64,000 nt of DNA from Paralithodes platypus (GCA_032716605.1 CM064480.1:21477651-21541650), one strand, 5' to 3'. Shown: positions 10,141-21,870, counted from the first letter of the stretch. Made by a program: numbers and translations. The notes: generated from the letters alone by a model not told the origin.

Positions 10141-11040
10141 TGAGAAGATCATGTGTTCTCTCTCCTTGATTTTATGGCCCTAAATCAAAAACTATATACA
10201 CCATACTCTATGCCCTGTGATGGCATGATATAATTAGGTACAGTATAACAAACTTCACCCTTACACCCATCTCATTTGTGGATCTCTTCACATGACAAAT
10301 CAAGGTTATCTCAAAGACAACTTGCATCTATTCTAGTTGACGTTATCTAAGTCGCCGAACCGTCAGCGGTAACAAATGCTCATGAGGTGAGGGAGTGGGC
10401 CACATCTGTTAGATTTCTTAATAATTACTCGACACAAAATATTAAACAAACAAAGGTCTGGTTCTCCCACCACACATTTTATCTAAGTACTGTTCCTGTC
10501 AGTACATTTGAAGAGTCCCACTGTTCCATGCGTAGCCATGAAACTCCTCCATAAGCCAAGTTAATTTCTGTTTTAATTACAATAGTGCAATTGGTTTATG
10601 TTACTCCTATGAGTGAGGTTCCCCAAGATCCTGGCTTATACAATTGTGTTTTGAGAAAAGGGGGGGGGGGGAGTGTTTCCGAACTGGAGAACCTCTCTCA
10701 GGTAATGATTAATATTAGGGTTAAGTAAGGTTGATAATAATGAGGTAATTAATTGCCTAACGGGATTTTGGTAAATACACAAAAATCTTTTTGAGTTTAA
10801 TAAATATGATAAAGTTTTCACTTTTAAAAAATCTATTTGTGATCTATAGAAATATACAACTTTTATGTTTTTTACACTATACAGTTGCTCTCTTATTAAG
10901 TTTTACTAAATCCTTCCACTTACCTTCCTTTAACTTTCTCTTGCTTCCTAAGGCTTACTCAGAAACCCTGCATTATTCTTTACTCCTTTTTTCTTAAATT
11001 TATCTAAATGTTATCTATATCTAATGCGCGAGCCGTTAGT
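10141..11040. other. Unassigned AT-rich sequence upstream of a DIRS ICR
   Basis: There is no credible ORF. A run of G at about 10661-10672 resembles the oligo-G/C tract found just after the recombinase stop in other DIRS copies. This stretch may be the decayed 3' untranslated part of the DIRS whose ICR follows at 11114. I cannot see recombinase motifs to prove it. Confidence 0.35.
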
Positions 11041-11113
11041 TTTGGTTTTCTCCAGTCTTTGACGTTGAGCATGAGATGTCCCAGCCACCGATCTTGGTAT
11101 TCTTAGGCTCTCA

Positions 11114-11213
11114 CGTCATTGACGGAGAGAACCATTACTAAATTACGGGTTTGACAACCCGAAGGGAAGGAAGGAAAACTAACTATTTAGTAATGGTTCC
11201 GTAGTCAATGACG
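11114..11213 (+). other. DIRS ICR, third subfamily
   Basis: An imperfect palindrome opening CGTCATTGACGG and closing GTAGTCAATGACG, centred on GACAACCCGAAGGG. Its right half repeats, inverted, the 3' terminus at 17185-17258. Confidence 0.68.
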
Positions 11214-11840
11214 TAAAGCGGCCCTCCCTCTTCCCATGCACATGCGCAACTTAGTACTATGAAGGACGTATGAACCCAGCGTGGTCAGCTGGAGGACGCG
11301 TGCAAGGGAAGGACTGTATAACGGCGCGCTAGTTAATTTAGTAATGCAACATTCATAGTTTCTAATTTTTTACTCATAAAAAATTTCTTTCTTTTTCTAA
11401 TGGTTACCTTTTTTAATGACATTCCCTAGGAACTAAGTAAAGGGTTTCACCCTAGGATGTACTTTTTATATATTTGGGTCGCGTTATGCTTTCTCCGGGA
11501 CCAGTGAGGGCAATCGGTACTAAATAGGACAAGAATTGCTCACAAGGTGATACAAGCATAAAACTTTCCACAATAGTTCACAAAGACCTATTTTACAATT
11601 TCAGGGCAGGAGCCACCGAGATTTCAGTGTTGCATAGCAACGGTTGCTAGGCAAATCATTTTCCTTAGCAACCGGCAGCAACAATGCAGTTTCTGGAAAA
11701 CTGTGAGGTGCTATGGTTTTTTCTCAACTCCTTGTTCTAAAAAACATGTAGCATTGCATTTGGAGATCATATACAAGAATTATGTGGCATAAAATCCAAT
11801 TTAGGGCAAGTCAGGCTATAAAAATGCCACTCCTAAAGCT

Positions 11841-14800
11841 TCAGACACTGTTGTCACAGTCACTTTTGCATTTGCAGTAGGCTGTGCATTTTAGATGCGC
11901 ATCAACACATTTGCAGTCTGTGCATCCTCCTCGGCAAGAACACTTCAGTAGTTCTGGGCAGGTTGCACTGGCTTCGGGCAAGTTAGACCACAGAGGCCTC
12001 CACTTTTCTGGGCAAGTCCATCCCCACTCACTTGGAGAGGGCAACTGTCGTTCTGGCACCGTGGTGCAGCCCCAGTGGTGCCCACCTTGTAGTACTGCCC
12101 TCTTCATGTGTTGCTGTAGAGCAGCCTTGGTTGGAGCTAGACATGATATCTGACGTCCTTTGTGGATGAACAGATTCTTTCTGACTTCATTGATGGAACG
12201 AGAAGTTGCTGTCCTGTCATAGAGTCGAATGGTGAAGTACTCCAGAGAAGCCTCAGTCGCTTCACCAATTTGTTCAGGTGCATTGTGCAGCTCATAGAAT
12301 GTCGCAGTAAATTCATCATGTGCCTCCCATACTTTCCATGCAGTCTTCTTTCCCACCTGGACCAGATGGGACACGGTATCACAACCTGTATAAGCATGGA
12401 ACACAGGCAGTGCCAAGGATCTTTCTGTGCCAAGTGAAGCACATATTTCATGAGCTGGGATGTACCTAAAGTCCTTTCCACAACCAAAGGCAATCCAGAG
12501 TTCTATCTGCTGTCTCTGAGCCAGCTGCTGTACGACTGCCACTGCCAATACTACCACGTCAGTGTCCACAGTTCGAACAAGGATCTTGTGGAAGCCCTGC
12601 ATAACAGCATCACTGACATGCACCATGATCCTCGAGTCTGCCTCCTCATGGTTGCAGGGAGCAATGTTGCTGGTGTCTCGTGTAGGTAAGCATAGCACAT
12701 TGGCACCATCAGTAACAATGAGAGTCTGGTCTCCTGATGCATTTTCCAGCAGTTCCTTGTTCAGGAATGTAAACAGGTCTGTCTTGTTGTTGGCCAAGCG
12801 AAGGAACTGCTGCCAGTTCTTTGGTGTTGGGCTAGACGCCCCAACTCGTCTGCGCTGAATAGGACCAGTGACACGTTGTTCTCTTGTCTGTGACTTGAGG
12901 CTGTTATCGAAGTACTGGTCCCAGACAACATCCACTCTCAGAGCCTGACTTTGAGCATTGTTTATGTATGGAAGAAAGACCTTGGCAGCATAGTCTCCAA
13001 ATGTCTTGCAGCCCTCAGGTCTAAGAAAGTGAACAAGTGCCGCACCATCCATGATTCGCACTTCAGTCTCTGGTGTCACATCATTTGATGACCCTACTTT
13101 CTTTTCAAGACATTCTATGAGATCAGACTTCTTCCCTGGACGTAGCTGCCCATAGGCAGACAGAGATGGAGGAAATGGGAGGTTTTCATGATTGAAGAAA
13201 TTGTTCAAGTCACCTTTCCTTGTCTGACATGCAACATACAGACTTGCAAACAGCGAAGATTCACTTTTGAGGAGACTGACTTTGTCTCCTGATTTGTTTG
13301 ATCGTTTGCCTTGGACATTGAACAGTACCACCTTGTTCCTGGTAATTGTTGCTGTGATTGGCTTAGTATTTGTTCTGAGCCGCTCTTCCACAAATGTTGC
13401 ATACTGCTCCTGACCCTTTGATGCGAGAGTGGTTAGACACTCGACTGACTGCTCATCCATGATGTCCTTTGTATGGAGTCTGAGAAGGTCCTGCCCTTCC
13501 TCCTCAAATGGGCTCCCCATGTCCTCCATTACACTAACTACCGCCTGAACCTGTCCAGCAAACAACTTCTGGGTTGACCGGGTTTGTTCATGATGGTTTC
13601 TTTGCCCAGAACTTTGTTGTTTCCCTACCATGGTCGCTTCAAACTCAGAAATTACTCTGACAAGTTCTGGTCCTGCCACTGCCATCTCAAGAGGGAGTTT
13701 GCATCCTGGGTAAGCCCGATGATTCCGCCTTCATCCTTCATTACTCCATTGTTTTGTTCATGGCAGTGATCGACAGCAATGAGGGAGAATTTTCTCTGGG
13801 ATTTTGCCACAACAAACTTGCCTTGCTGAAATTCTTTGGCAACATCTGGATGAGTGTGAGATAGACTGCTCATGTCACGCACATGTACGGACATCCAACG
13901 TGCGTAGTGGGTGTGGTTGAGACTGAAGAACCAAGGTGTCAATTTCTTCAATGTATCCACATACAAATCAAAGTCACCAGTACGTAGTGATCGCACAAAT
14001 GTGAACAAGAGAAGTTCCAGCTCTAGACTCGTATGCCAGCACATGAACTGAGGACTTTCAGCTTTTCGCCGTTCACACCATGTGCTGAAAGTGTCTGTGG
14101 ATTCTTCGGAATTGTTTGCAACATATCCATCATAAGCCTTCTTGAGAAGGATGTACAATGCACATGCAGTGACTTGGTGAGCATGACGGGTTCGAGTCAC
14201 ATGTGGTGCCTTCAGGAAGGACTCAGCAATGCCTGGTGTGGCAACATCAGCTTCCTGGAGAACTTCCACCCAACCACTTCCATCAAGCCAATGACCCAAA
14301 GCTTTCAAGCCTGTCATTTCAGTGTGTAGACCCCCCATAAGCATTACAAACTTGTCCTCACCATACAGTTCGGACATATTCCATTGCAGCTTCTTCAGTG
14401 TAGCATACAGAGGTTGGTCCCCACTAATCACTGGAGTCTGGCCAGGGTTGAGGTGATGAACTGCTGACTTCACCACTTCCATGCAATGCCGAAGCATAGA
14501 TGGTGAGCTGGCTTCCTCAACAAAGAGAGGCATCATGGCATTCACAGATGGCATAATGTCTGGGTCTGGCACTCTGCTGGCATGGTATGCTGCCCAAGAC
14601 AAAGTCGCCTCTGCTGATATGTCATCTGCATGATGTTTCTCAACATGACTCAGCCAGTCATATTCCTTGTCCATGTCCTTGGTCAAAGGGGTGTTGGAAG
14701 AAGCCAGGTCTGCAGGGATGGGTGGGACAAAGACGTCATTTTTTGGCAACCGTGTTGGTTTCAGTTCAGTGTACGAAAGGGGCAAGTCGCTCATTTTCCT

Positions 14801-16417
14801 CAACCCCCTCTCTTGAGTTATTGAATTAGTGAATCCTTGGCCATTGTCTTCATCTTCACAGACATCTCGCGGAGTGAGATTCTAGAACAAGGACAAGCTG
14901 GTGCCATGGAATGAACTTGTAGATGTCGCAGAGCTAGGGTTGTGGTCGATGTTGTCTGCAGCACTGGTGATGAAATGCCCTTTGCGAAGTTGAGGAGGAC
15001 AGACTGTGCCAATCTGATGGTAATAGTCACAGACGTTATTACCCAATGATGTGATCAAGTCCATTGTGCGGTTGTATGATGCCGACATACCAAGAGTATA
15101 TAGACTCTCAATCAACTTTCTATCTCTGGTTAGTGCATGAGCCTTAAGACCTACATAGACGGGTAGTGGCGTTTCACGATCTTTGCTGTGATATACTTGT
15201 GGATTTCTCACAGAATCCCTGCGTCTCTTGATGCTGTTGTACACCAACAGCTGAGCAATGGATAGTATTGGTTGGCTGATAGTTGTGTTGGATGTTTGAT
15301 CTGTGATGTTTGAACCATTGATAAGCATGCTGACCAGTGACAAAAGGGACCGTGGAACAGACTCCACTTGGCTGTTATGGCCAAACGATCCAGAGAATGT
15401 TATTTTGTGTGCGAAGATGTCCTGTCGGATCATTTCAGCAATTTGGGTCATCATGACACTCTGCTCGTCTCGATCAGTCTGGTATCCTTCTCGGAGAATA
15501 GAGCCAACATCTTCTTCACAAGCCATGAACACATCTCGTCCTTCTTTGTAAGCTTTCATCCTTGGGAGATGCATGAGAATGCGGTCTTTCAGATGCTTAC
15601 TGTTTACTCATGCAGTAACATCCACTCCAAGTTGATTTAGCCTGTCAGTGTAGAGCTTCACAAGATCTGCAAGTCTGAACACTTTCACATCCTCATCTTG
15701 CCTCTTCTCCTCAATGTAGGAAATCAGCTGAGCCAAAGCAATTCCTTTACATGTCTGGTCATCTGAGGCATCCTGATCCTGTGATACCTTTGCACGTGCT
15801 CTATTGTACAGGTTTGTAAGGCAGTTTGCATGATACTTTGCCTCCTGGGCAATAAGGTCTCCTGCACTTAATTTTGCAAGAAGATTTTCATCTTGTAGAT
15901 CATGTGCGCATTTCCTCACACGAAAATCTAGTTGAAATGTACAGACTTCGCGGAGGTTCTCCTTTGTTTGCTGCTGGGAACAAAAGAAGCATTTGGGACA
16001 ATTGCTGCCAACTGTTCCACTTGAGGCAGTATCACCACCACTGCTAGTGCTACGTGTGAAAATTTGTTTTGAAGCAGTCCCATCTTCCTCAGACTTGTGC
16101 TTTCGTTTTGCACGTTCCAGTTTGGTATGTGAAAACTTCTGATAACAAGATTTGTGCCACTTTGCATTCTGTTCTTTCAATGTTAATTGAATACCATTCC
16201 CATGGTCAAGTCATGCCAGATTGATTTTGATTGGCATTGAGTCAAGGTTACTAAACTGTGTGATGTTGTCTACTATGGTTTCATAGCCTCTGTCAGTTTG
16301 GTGATATGAGAGACTCTTTGGTGTCCAGTTGACAAAAAACACAGATAGTCCAATCAGTTGCTTGAATAGATGAAGATGAGGCACTGGCCATTTCTGTGAA
16401 TATTCAGTACGTCTTGA
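11841..16417 (-). pseudogene. Transposon-encoded XPG/PIN-like nuclease protein, decayed
   Basis: One minus-strand frame runs from about 16417 to 13652 with in-frame stops at 16211-16213, 15608-15610 and 14882-14884, then shifts frame near 13681 (RWQWQD versus AVAGPELVRV) and continues to 11841. That is about 1,520 codons. The N-terminal part has KWPVPHLHLFKQLIGLSV, KWHKSCY and a CPKCFFC knuckle. The C-terminal third has an XPG-N-like pattern (DGAALVHFL ... VDVVWDQYFDNS-x-K-x-x-x-R), then EEADSRI and VDTDVVVLA acidic motifs, then FHAYTGCDTVS. The end is a cysteine cluster resembling CXC/tesmin repeats (CSCRGGCTDCKC, CKCKSDC). The stop at 16211 is consistent with CGA to TGA decay. It lies between the TIRs, so it is the probable transposase or an accessory nuclease of this element. 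Confidence 0.68.
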
Positions 16418-16777
16418 CTATCACTGTGCGCAGATCAAATATATCAAACTTGCTGAAACTGGAAACAAAATATGATTAAGGCCGAGGGTTTATCCTTTTA
16501 CCACCTTTATCAAATACATCTGTTGCACACATTCCTTTATGGGATACAACTAGGTTCAGTTTCCCTACACCTAGCCCGATCGTTCATCCAGTGCCATTTA
16601 AGTCCCGTGCGATCTGTACACCTTCCGGGTAATTCTTAAGCCCCGTTACCCTTGGCTCGGCTCTCCCGCGCTGGCACATCCTGTCAATTCAGGCGCGGCT
16701 ATCTAACTACATCTACCAACTACAAACTACAGTTTAGTAGCTAGTGGATTTGGGGCTGTTAGATAGCATTTGGGACA

Positions 16778-16827
16778 CTGATCTAGATATACTAGTACTT
16801 ATTAAAGTACTAGTATATCTAGATCAG
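16778..16827. other. Perfect 23-bp stem hairpin
   Basis: The arm CTGATCTAGATATACTAG plus TACTT (16778-16800) is exactly complementary to 16805-16827, with loop ATTA. It lies between the nuclease gene and the right TIR, inside the putative Academ element. Confidence 0.85.
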
Positions 16828-17258
16828 CTGGCACTGAACCCCATGCTGAGTTACACAGCAGTGATGTCACCAGTGTGCCCTGGTTGTGTGCTGACATTCA
16901 CTCTATTATATAGATATATATGCTTTTATACATCTTTTGAACCATTTTAGGAGTGAATATAGGAAAATAAATAAAAGTACAAAGTCATAACACTTCATAG
17001 TAGTTCAGAAACTGCATCGTTGCTGCCGGTTGCTAAGGAAAATGCTTTGCCTAGCAACCGTTGCTATGCAATACAGAAATCTTGGTGGCTCCTGCTCTGA
17101 AATTGTAAAGTAGGTCCTTGTGAACATTTCCGGGAAGTTTCATGCTTGTATCACCTTGTGAGCAATTCTTGCACCCATTTCCTTGACTCGTCATTGACTA
17201 CAGAACCATTACTAAATAGTTAGTTTTCCTTCCTTCCCTTCGGGTTGTCAAACCCGTA

Positions 17259-17613
17259 AAAAATTAACTATTTGTTCATACTCATTCAGTACATACAACT
17301 CGTACTTATTCACTATAGAAGAAAACCCTTTGTCTTCGTATACTTAGTTATGTTCTACATTCCCCCCCCCCTTTTTCCTTTTGTAAATTCCGAAGGAGGG
17401 AAGCAGAACCAGACTCATTCAGTATATACATGTTACGGTCTTTTTGAAAAAGTGGCCTTTTTGCGATATGACCGGGAGCTTTGCAAAATGACCAAAAACA
17501 TAGCCTTTTTGTAAAATGACACTTAATGTCTGGCCCATTTGCAAAATGTCCAGCATATTGGCCTTTTTGTAAAATGACACCAAACGTCTGGCCAATTTAC
17601 AAAAAAACAGCAT
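17259..17613. other. Unassigned sequence with degenerate GCCTTTTTGTAAAATGACA repeats
   Basis: Between two DIRS ends. From 17440 to 17600 a ~60-bp degenerate motif (GCCTTTTTGxxxxATGAC) repeats about five times. A run of 13 C at 17361-17373 followed by T recalls the oligo-C tract in DIRS 3' untranslated regions, but no recombinase is visible. Confidence 0.4.
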
Positions 17614-18037
17614 TATAGGTTTGACTCCTGTAAGGAGATAAAGAAAACCTAATATTTAGTAGTGGCCCCCGTAATCATTGACGAACATGCCTATTACATA
17701 AGGCATCCTCTTCAAACACTAATCCGCCGTAGTTTGAATCTACCGCGCAGAGCATTTAAAATCTGAGGAGCCTTCATCATGAGCGCACGCGACCTCACTC
17801 ATGGCTTCAGTCATTATGAATTGGGTTCTCACTACGAAAAAACTTCGTAAAAAATAAAAAGAAAAAGAAAATAAGAATAACTATCCAATAAGCTTTCCAT
17901 CATATCGTGGATGTACTTGTGTGGATCTTTGACCAGACGCTGATTCAGGCGTCATTCTTCCTTCACTGACATATCAAGTAAACCAAAATCCTTAATACAT
18001 CAACGAATGGGAAGGGGATGGTCGGGAGGGCCCCAGT

Positions 18038-18133
18038 CGTCAATGATTACGGGGCCACTACTAAATATTAGGTTTTCTTTATCCTCCTTATAGTCAAACC
18101 TATAATTTATTAGTGGCCCCTCCATCATTGATG
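18038..18133 (-). other. DIRS ICR, copy A
   Basis: The reverse complement reads as the 5' end (CCACTAATAAAT) joined to the 3' end (TATAGGTTTGACT). It lies just inside the 3' terminal repeat, where the ICR sits in Dictyostelium DIRS-1. It is slightly diverged from this copy's own terminus in the loop (ATAAGGAGG versus CCTGTAAGGAG). Confidence 0.8.
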
Positions 18134-18265
18134 AACATGCCTGATTTCTAAGACTGGAGGGGGACATTCGTAATCATATCATAACTCTAGCAAAGCAGAT
18201 AATCAAACAACCACATAGTATTCTTACTTTGAAAAAATATATTTAATTACGGCGCAGACCATATA

Positions 18266-19220
18266 CGTAAACTTCCGTTAATCCGAAGGGCAGCGGACCG
18301 GCCCTCGTTCGGATTAGTGGATTTTTCGGATTATCGGACTTTACCCCTATGAACCTGTGTATGACGAAAACATTGAGGCATTAGGCCACCCAAATGACAC
18401 AATGGTGCACACACACATATCATATGTTCATGAAATCACTTCAAAAGTTTACCATTGTCATTGTAGCCTATTACCTACTTCAAAACATTCAGATTAATGG
18501 TCAAAGGAATCTGCTGATATAAACGTACACCATATGTCCGCATCATCTTCTTCTTCTTCTTCTTCCGTCTACCGAGTTTGTCTTGCTCTTGAAGATCAGA
18601 TCAGATGTGGTTCGGGAAGTAATGCCTTAACAACGGCACTCCCCTGAGAGGTTCTTGTAATTTTCCTTTTGTGATTTTCCTTTTGTGACGTGCTCTGTTA
18701 TATTATATTGTATTGAAAGCACCCTTGTCTTGTTGTCTTGAAGGCACCCTTTGGACGCTCCGATCACTGAACTATAAATAGTAGTATCGGAACGTCCAAA
18801 GCGTTTTTCAAGCTCAAGAAAGGTGCGTTTTCAAGCTCAAGACTGAATGCGCTTGCCAAAAAATGCGTGTGCAAGGCGCATCGGAGCGTCCCAAGGATGC
18901 GTTCAAGAGCAAAACAAACTCTCTAGCAGACGATGTGGTGTTTACGTTTATATCAGTAGCTTCCTTTGACCATTAATCTGAATGTTTTGAAGTAGGTAAT
19001 AGGCTACAATGACAATGGTAAACTTTTAAAGTGAATTCATGAACATATGATATGTGTGTGCTCCATTATGTCATTTGAGTGGACTAATGCCTCAAAAAGG
19101 GGACTTTGGGACTTCTTGAAATTCGGACCATCGGGTGAATTCGGATTTGGCCTCAAATTGAAAAATTTGGACTATTGGGAGATTCGAATCATCGGTCGTC
19201 GGATTAAAGGACTTTTACTG
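18266..19220. mobile_element. Palindromic pogo/Tigger-like MITE, 955 bp, TA-flanked
   Basis: The outer ends are GTAAACTTCCGTTAATCCGA on the left and, inverted, CAGTAAAAGTCCTTTAATCC on the right, flanked by TA (18264-18265, 19221-19222). The left tip has lost one base relative to CAGTAA. Most of each half folds back on the other. For example TGTCATTGTAGCCTATTACC at about 18456 is inverted at about 18999, and ATTCAGATTAATGGTCAAAGGA is likewise. There is no ORF. A second copy is at 60770-61727, and both sit in DIRS elements. Confidence 0.85.
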
Positions 19221-19597
19221 TAAATACAAAAAAGGGGGTTCAAGCAGGTGCGTGCTTCAAAGAAGCCTGCTTGACAAAAAAGGGGGTAACTCTGGAGATT
19301 CTGTGAACAGATCTGTAGTTACCAAGGCACCCCACTCAACGAGTGGTGACAAAAAATAACAAGTTATAAGCTTACATGTGCACATAATAAACCCCATAAT
19401 ATTCGTGAAAAATAATTTGCAAAAAATCTCCACTGTTTAATACTAAATTGCTTTCACAGCTAAAACTACTATAACAACTCCATTGTTTTGTACTAACATT
19501 GTACTAGCACAATTTCTCGCAGAGAAATTTTCATATCACATTAACCCTAAATTGTATCACAGCTCTTATACTCTGGCGGGGTCAAGGGTGTCCTATG

Positions 19598-20465
19598 TTA
19601 CACTGACTGCACCCCCCCCCCCCCCCTTTTCCTTGAAAGTAAACAAAAGTGACAGTAGACCCTCTGCCTTAAAGCTATACATGGTAAGGAAGGTTTGTCC
19701 AGAGCAACTGACAAGTATCTAGTCAAAAACGTATGATTAGACGCCCACAACTGTGTGGACGCAATATCTTCTGAAAAATTCTTCAGGAAACTTAAAGAGG
19801 CCGCCCATTTGCGTAAATCGTGGGCCCTACCCACAATGCCGGGATTACTCTCTTTAATGACTTCGACCAGAAGAGAAGCTAATCTCCGTTTCAGTAAGCG
19901 TTTACCCGTACTCGCTACCCATAAAGCACCTTGGGGGTTGAGAGGAGCCACTCTCAAATATTTGGTTAGAGCCTGTACTGGACATAGATTATGGTGCACC
20001 TTTCCCCTTTTTAACGCCGGCACCGTGAACTCAGAAAACACGTGTGCACTGTGCTCATTCTTGGCTACAAATCCCGGGGAAGGTGCAATGTGAATACATT
20101 CATTAAGTCTACCAAACCTAAGGCAATTAGGTGTGTTGCTCATCGCCGCCAGCTCAGACACTCTGTTCCCGGTGGCCAAAGCCAAAAGGAATACAACCTT
20201 TTTTAAGAGTAATGCAAAATCTGCAGTATTTTGGTACAGACGAGAGTGAAGTAAAGACAATGCCTCGTCCAGAGACCAAGTAGGCATGAGCTGACGGGGA
20301 GGTGGGCGGAGTTTAAAACATGCCCTCATAAAACCTGTTTCCTCCGCTACCGGTATGGAGAGACCTGTAAGGTCTAAAAAGGGCACTCTAATCGCAGTTA
20401 AGTGATTTTTTAACGTTACCACAGATAAACGTTTCTGCTCAAACAGATAATTTAAATGGGACTAC
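19598..20465 (-). CDS. DIRS A tyrosine recombinase (N-terminally truncated)
   Basis: Open from the deletion junction (about 20465) to 19598. It shows FDLTGLSIP-type core-binding sequence (here FLDLTGLSIPVAEETGFMRA), then RPPPRQLMPTWSLDEALSLL. The catalytic residues of the lambda-integrase/YR fold follow: Arg in ATGNRVSELAAMS, His-x-x-Arg in RAHDLRKWAAS, and the second His and Tyr in WASNHTFLTRYLSVAL. The enzyme would integrate circular cDNA without target duplication. The stop normally placed after ALRQRV is lost, so the frame reads through the oligo-C tract. The first ~60 residues present in copies E and F are deleted here. Confidence 0.88.
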
Positions 20466-21870
20466 GGGCCTGGGCCTGACTAATGGGCCTGGGAGATAAG
20501 AAGCGTGCAGATAAATATCTAGACTGTTGGCTAGAGCAAAAATCTCTTCTGACACGTTTAGCAACTTCCTTGACCTCGTTGACCCTTGTTTCTGAATACA
20601 GTGGACTGCATTCAGATTGTCCATTCTGAAGGCCACCGACTTGTCCCGTAACGCCGGGCCGTGAGCCTGAAGGAAATATAAGGGGACTAGTAATTCTTTT
20701 ACATTGATGTGCGAGATTTCTAAGTGGGACCAAAGCCCCTGACCCTGGTGCCCCTGATTTGACTGAAATCCCCAACCTATTGTGGCTGACGCATCCGTGT
20801 CTACCCATACCGTTGGTGGAGGAGAGGTCCATGACATTATTGAGTGCAATGTTTCCCTCTTCGCCCAGACCGCTAGCAAGGTGTGGATTAATTTCGGGAT
20901 GGGCCATAATTTTCCCGCCGGTAAGAGCGGGAAATATTTGTTGCCTTCCAATATTAATCGTTTTACTTTCAACCGGCCCAACTTGACAGTTAGTTGAATC
21001 CAGTTGAGAGAGCCGACCAGAGACTCCCAGACCCTTCGTGTCGTAGTCAGACTGTGAAGAAACCTGAACAGTTTCCTGCGAAACCTGTTGCGATTGTCCA
21101 CACTCTGACTCAGAGTGAGAGCGGCGGTGTCCCAGACCAGCCCTATCCACTGAATTACTCGTGAGGGAACAAGGTTTGGCTTTACCAGATTTACCTTGAA
21201 GCCTAGAGTTTTGACATGATTTAAAATGATATTGACATGTTTTATGCATAATTGTTGTGTCTCTGCCACCACCAGCCAGTCGTCCAGATACCACAACACT
21301 CTGATCCCTTGTTTTAACAATGGCATCAGGGCTTGCCGGACTAGTTTTGTGAATAATCGAGGTGCTAGGTTCAAACCGAACGGCATCCTCTGAAAAACAA
21401 AATTTTGGTGCCTGATCCGTAAGGCCAAAAACCTTTGAAATCTTTTGTTGACCGATACGTGCCAATAGGCGTCTGTCAGGTCTAGTGAACACATCCAACC
21501 TCCCGGCGGAAGTGTTAGCCTGATTTGGTGTACTGTTAACATTCTGAAAGATTCGTTGTGAATGTGAAGATTCAGATAAGACAGGTCTACGACCGGCCTC
21601 ATCTGAACACTGTCCCTTTTGGGAACCAAAAATAGTTTGGACGTGAATACAGGGTAATTTGGGGGGACCGGGATGATGACATTCTTGGCAATCATTTCCT
21701 GGGCTAGTGACTCCACCTCTAAAGAAACAAAATTCGCCGTTGTCGGCTGACGTAATCGAGGTCGCCGGAGCCACTGCCAAGTGATGCCTTTGCGTGCCAC
21801 CATCCGTGCCCAAGTGTTTAACGGCCATGCTTGGTGACACGTTCGGAACGACCCAGTTAGCAGACAAGGG
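20466..21870 (-). CDS. DIRS A reverse transcriptase-RNase H, truncated at C-terminus
   Basis: A continuous frame (ATG at 21803) encodes RT motifs in order: SKLFLVPKRD, MRPVVDLSYLN, GGWMCSLDLTDAYWH, FQRMPFGLNLAPRLFTKL and the active site LWYLDDWLVV. RNase H follows: TVWVDTDASATIGWGF (catalytic Asp), HINVKELLVPLYFL (Glu) and RMDNLNAVH (Asp). The end of RNase H and the DLFAS linker region are missing: HASYLPG jumps to unrelated residues where a deletion fused the gene to recombinase sequence. RT core residues look intact. No protease or integrase of the retroviral type is present, as expected for DIRS. Confidence 0.88.

Larger units (their letters stand above)
11530..17171 (-). mobile_element. 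5.6-kb DNA transposon with ~165-bp TIRs (Academ-like, putative)
   Basis: The ends are inverted repeats. 11530-11696 and 17006-17171 share CAAGAATTGCTCACAAGGTG, GGTGATACAAGCAT, CAGGAGCCACC, TTGCATAGCAACGGTTGCTA and TTAGCAACCGGCAGCAAC. The interior carries one long decayed minus-strand gene with an XPG/PIN-like nuclease region and a Cys-rich tail. XPG-type nucleases are described for the Academ superfamily, hence the suggested class. No target duplication is clear: flanks are AGGA on the left and CACC on the right. The element interrupts a DIRS 3' terminal repeat. Alternatively this widespread metazoan protein family defines an unnamed superfamily. Confidence 0.6.
11041..17258 (+). mobile_element. 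DIRS 3' end (third subfamily), split by a DNA transposon
   Basis: An ICR lies at 11114-11213 and the matching 3' terminus at about 17185-17258. The terminus ends TTGTCAAACCCGTA, the reverse complement of TACGGGTTTGACAA in the ICR centre. The ICR also repeats the subfamily-specific GAAGGGAAGGAAGGAAAAC string found inverted at the terminus. Between them, 11214-11529 is terminal-repeat spacer and 11530-17171 is an inserted transposon with its own inverted repeats. The flanking sequence at 11041-11113 corresponds in position to the ICR-flanking sequence of other subfamilies but is diverged. Confidence 0.65.

Noticed and set aside
11841..16417. Host gene encoding a nuclease
   Set aside because: Three in-frame stops, a frameshift, no introns and its placement between inverted repeats indicate a transposon-borne pseudogene.
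11114..17258. DIRS-like palindromes as the true termini of the Academ-like transposon
   Set aside because: The same structure occurs at DIRS 3' ends without this transposon, and the transposon has its own TIRs further inside (11530 and 17171).
17614..18133. Palindrome-ended ~500-bp MITEs (also at 1931-2431, 35366-35873 and 55132-55639)
   Set aside because: The palindromes are DIRS ICRs and 3' ends. Each lies at the 3' side of a DIRS coding region or fragment, and the two palindromes are explained by end-joining complementarity.
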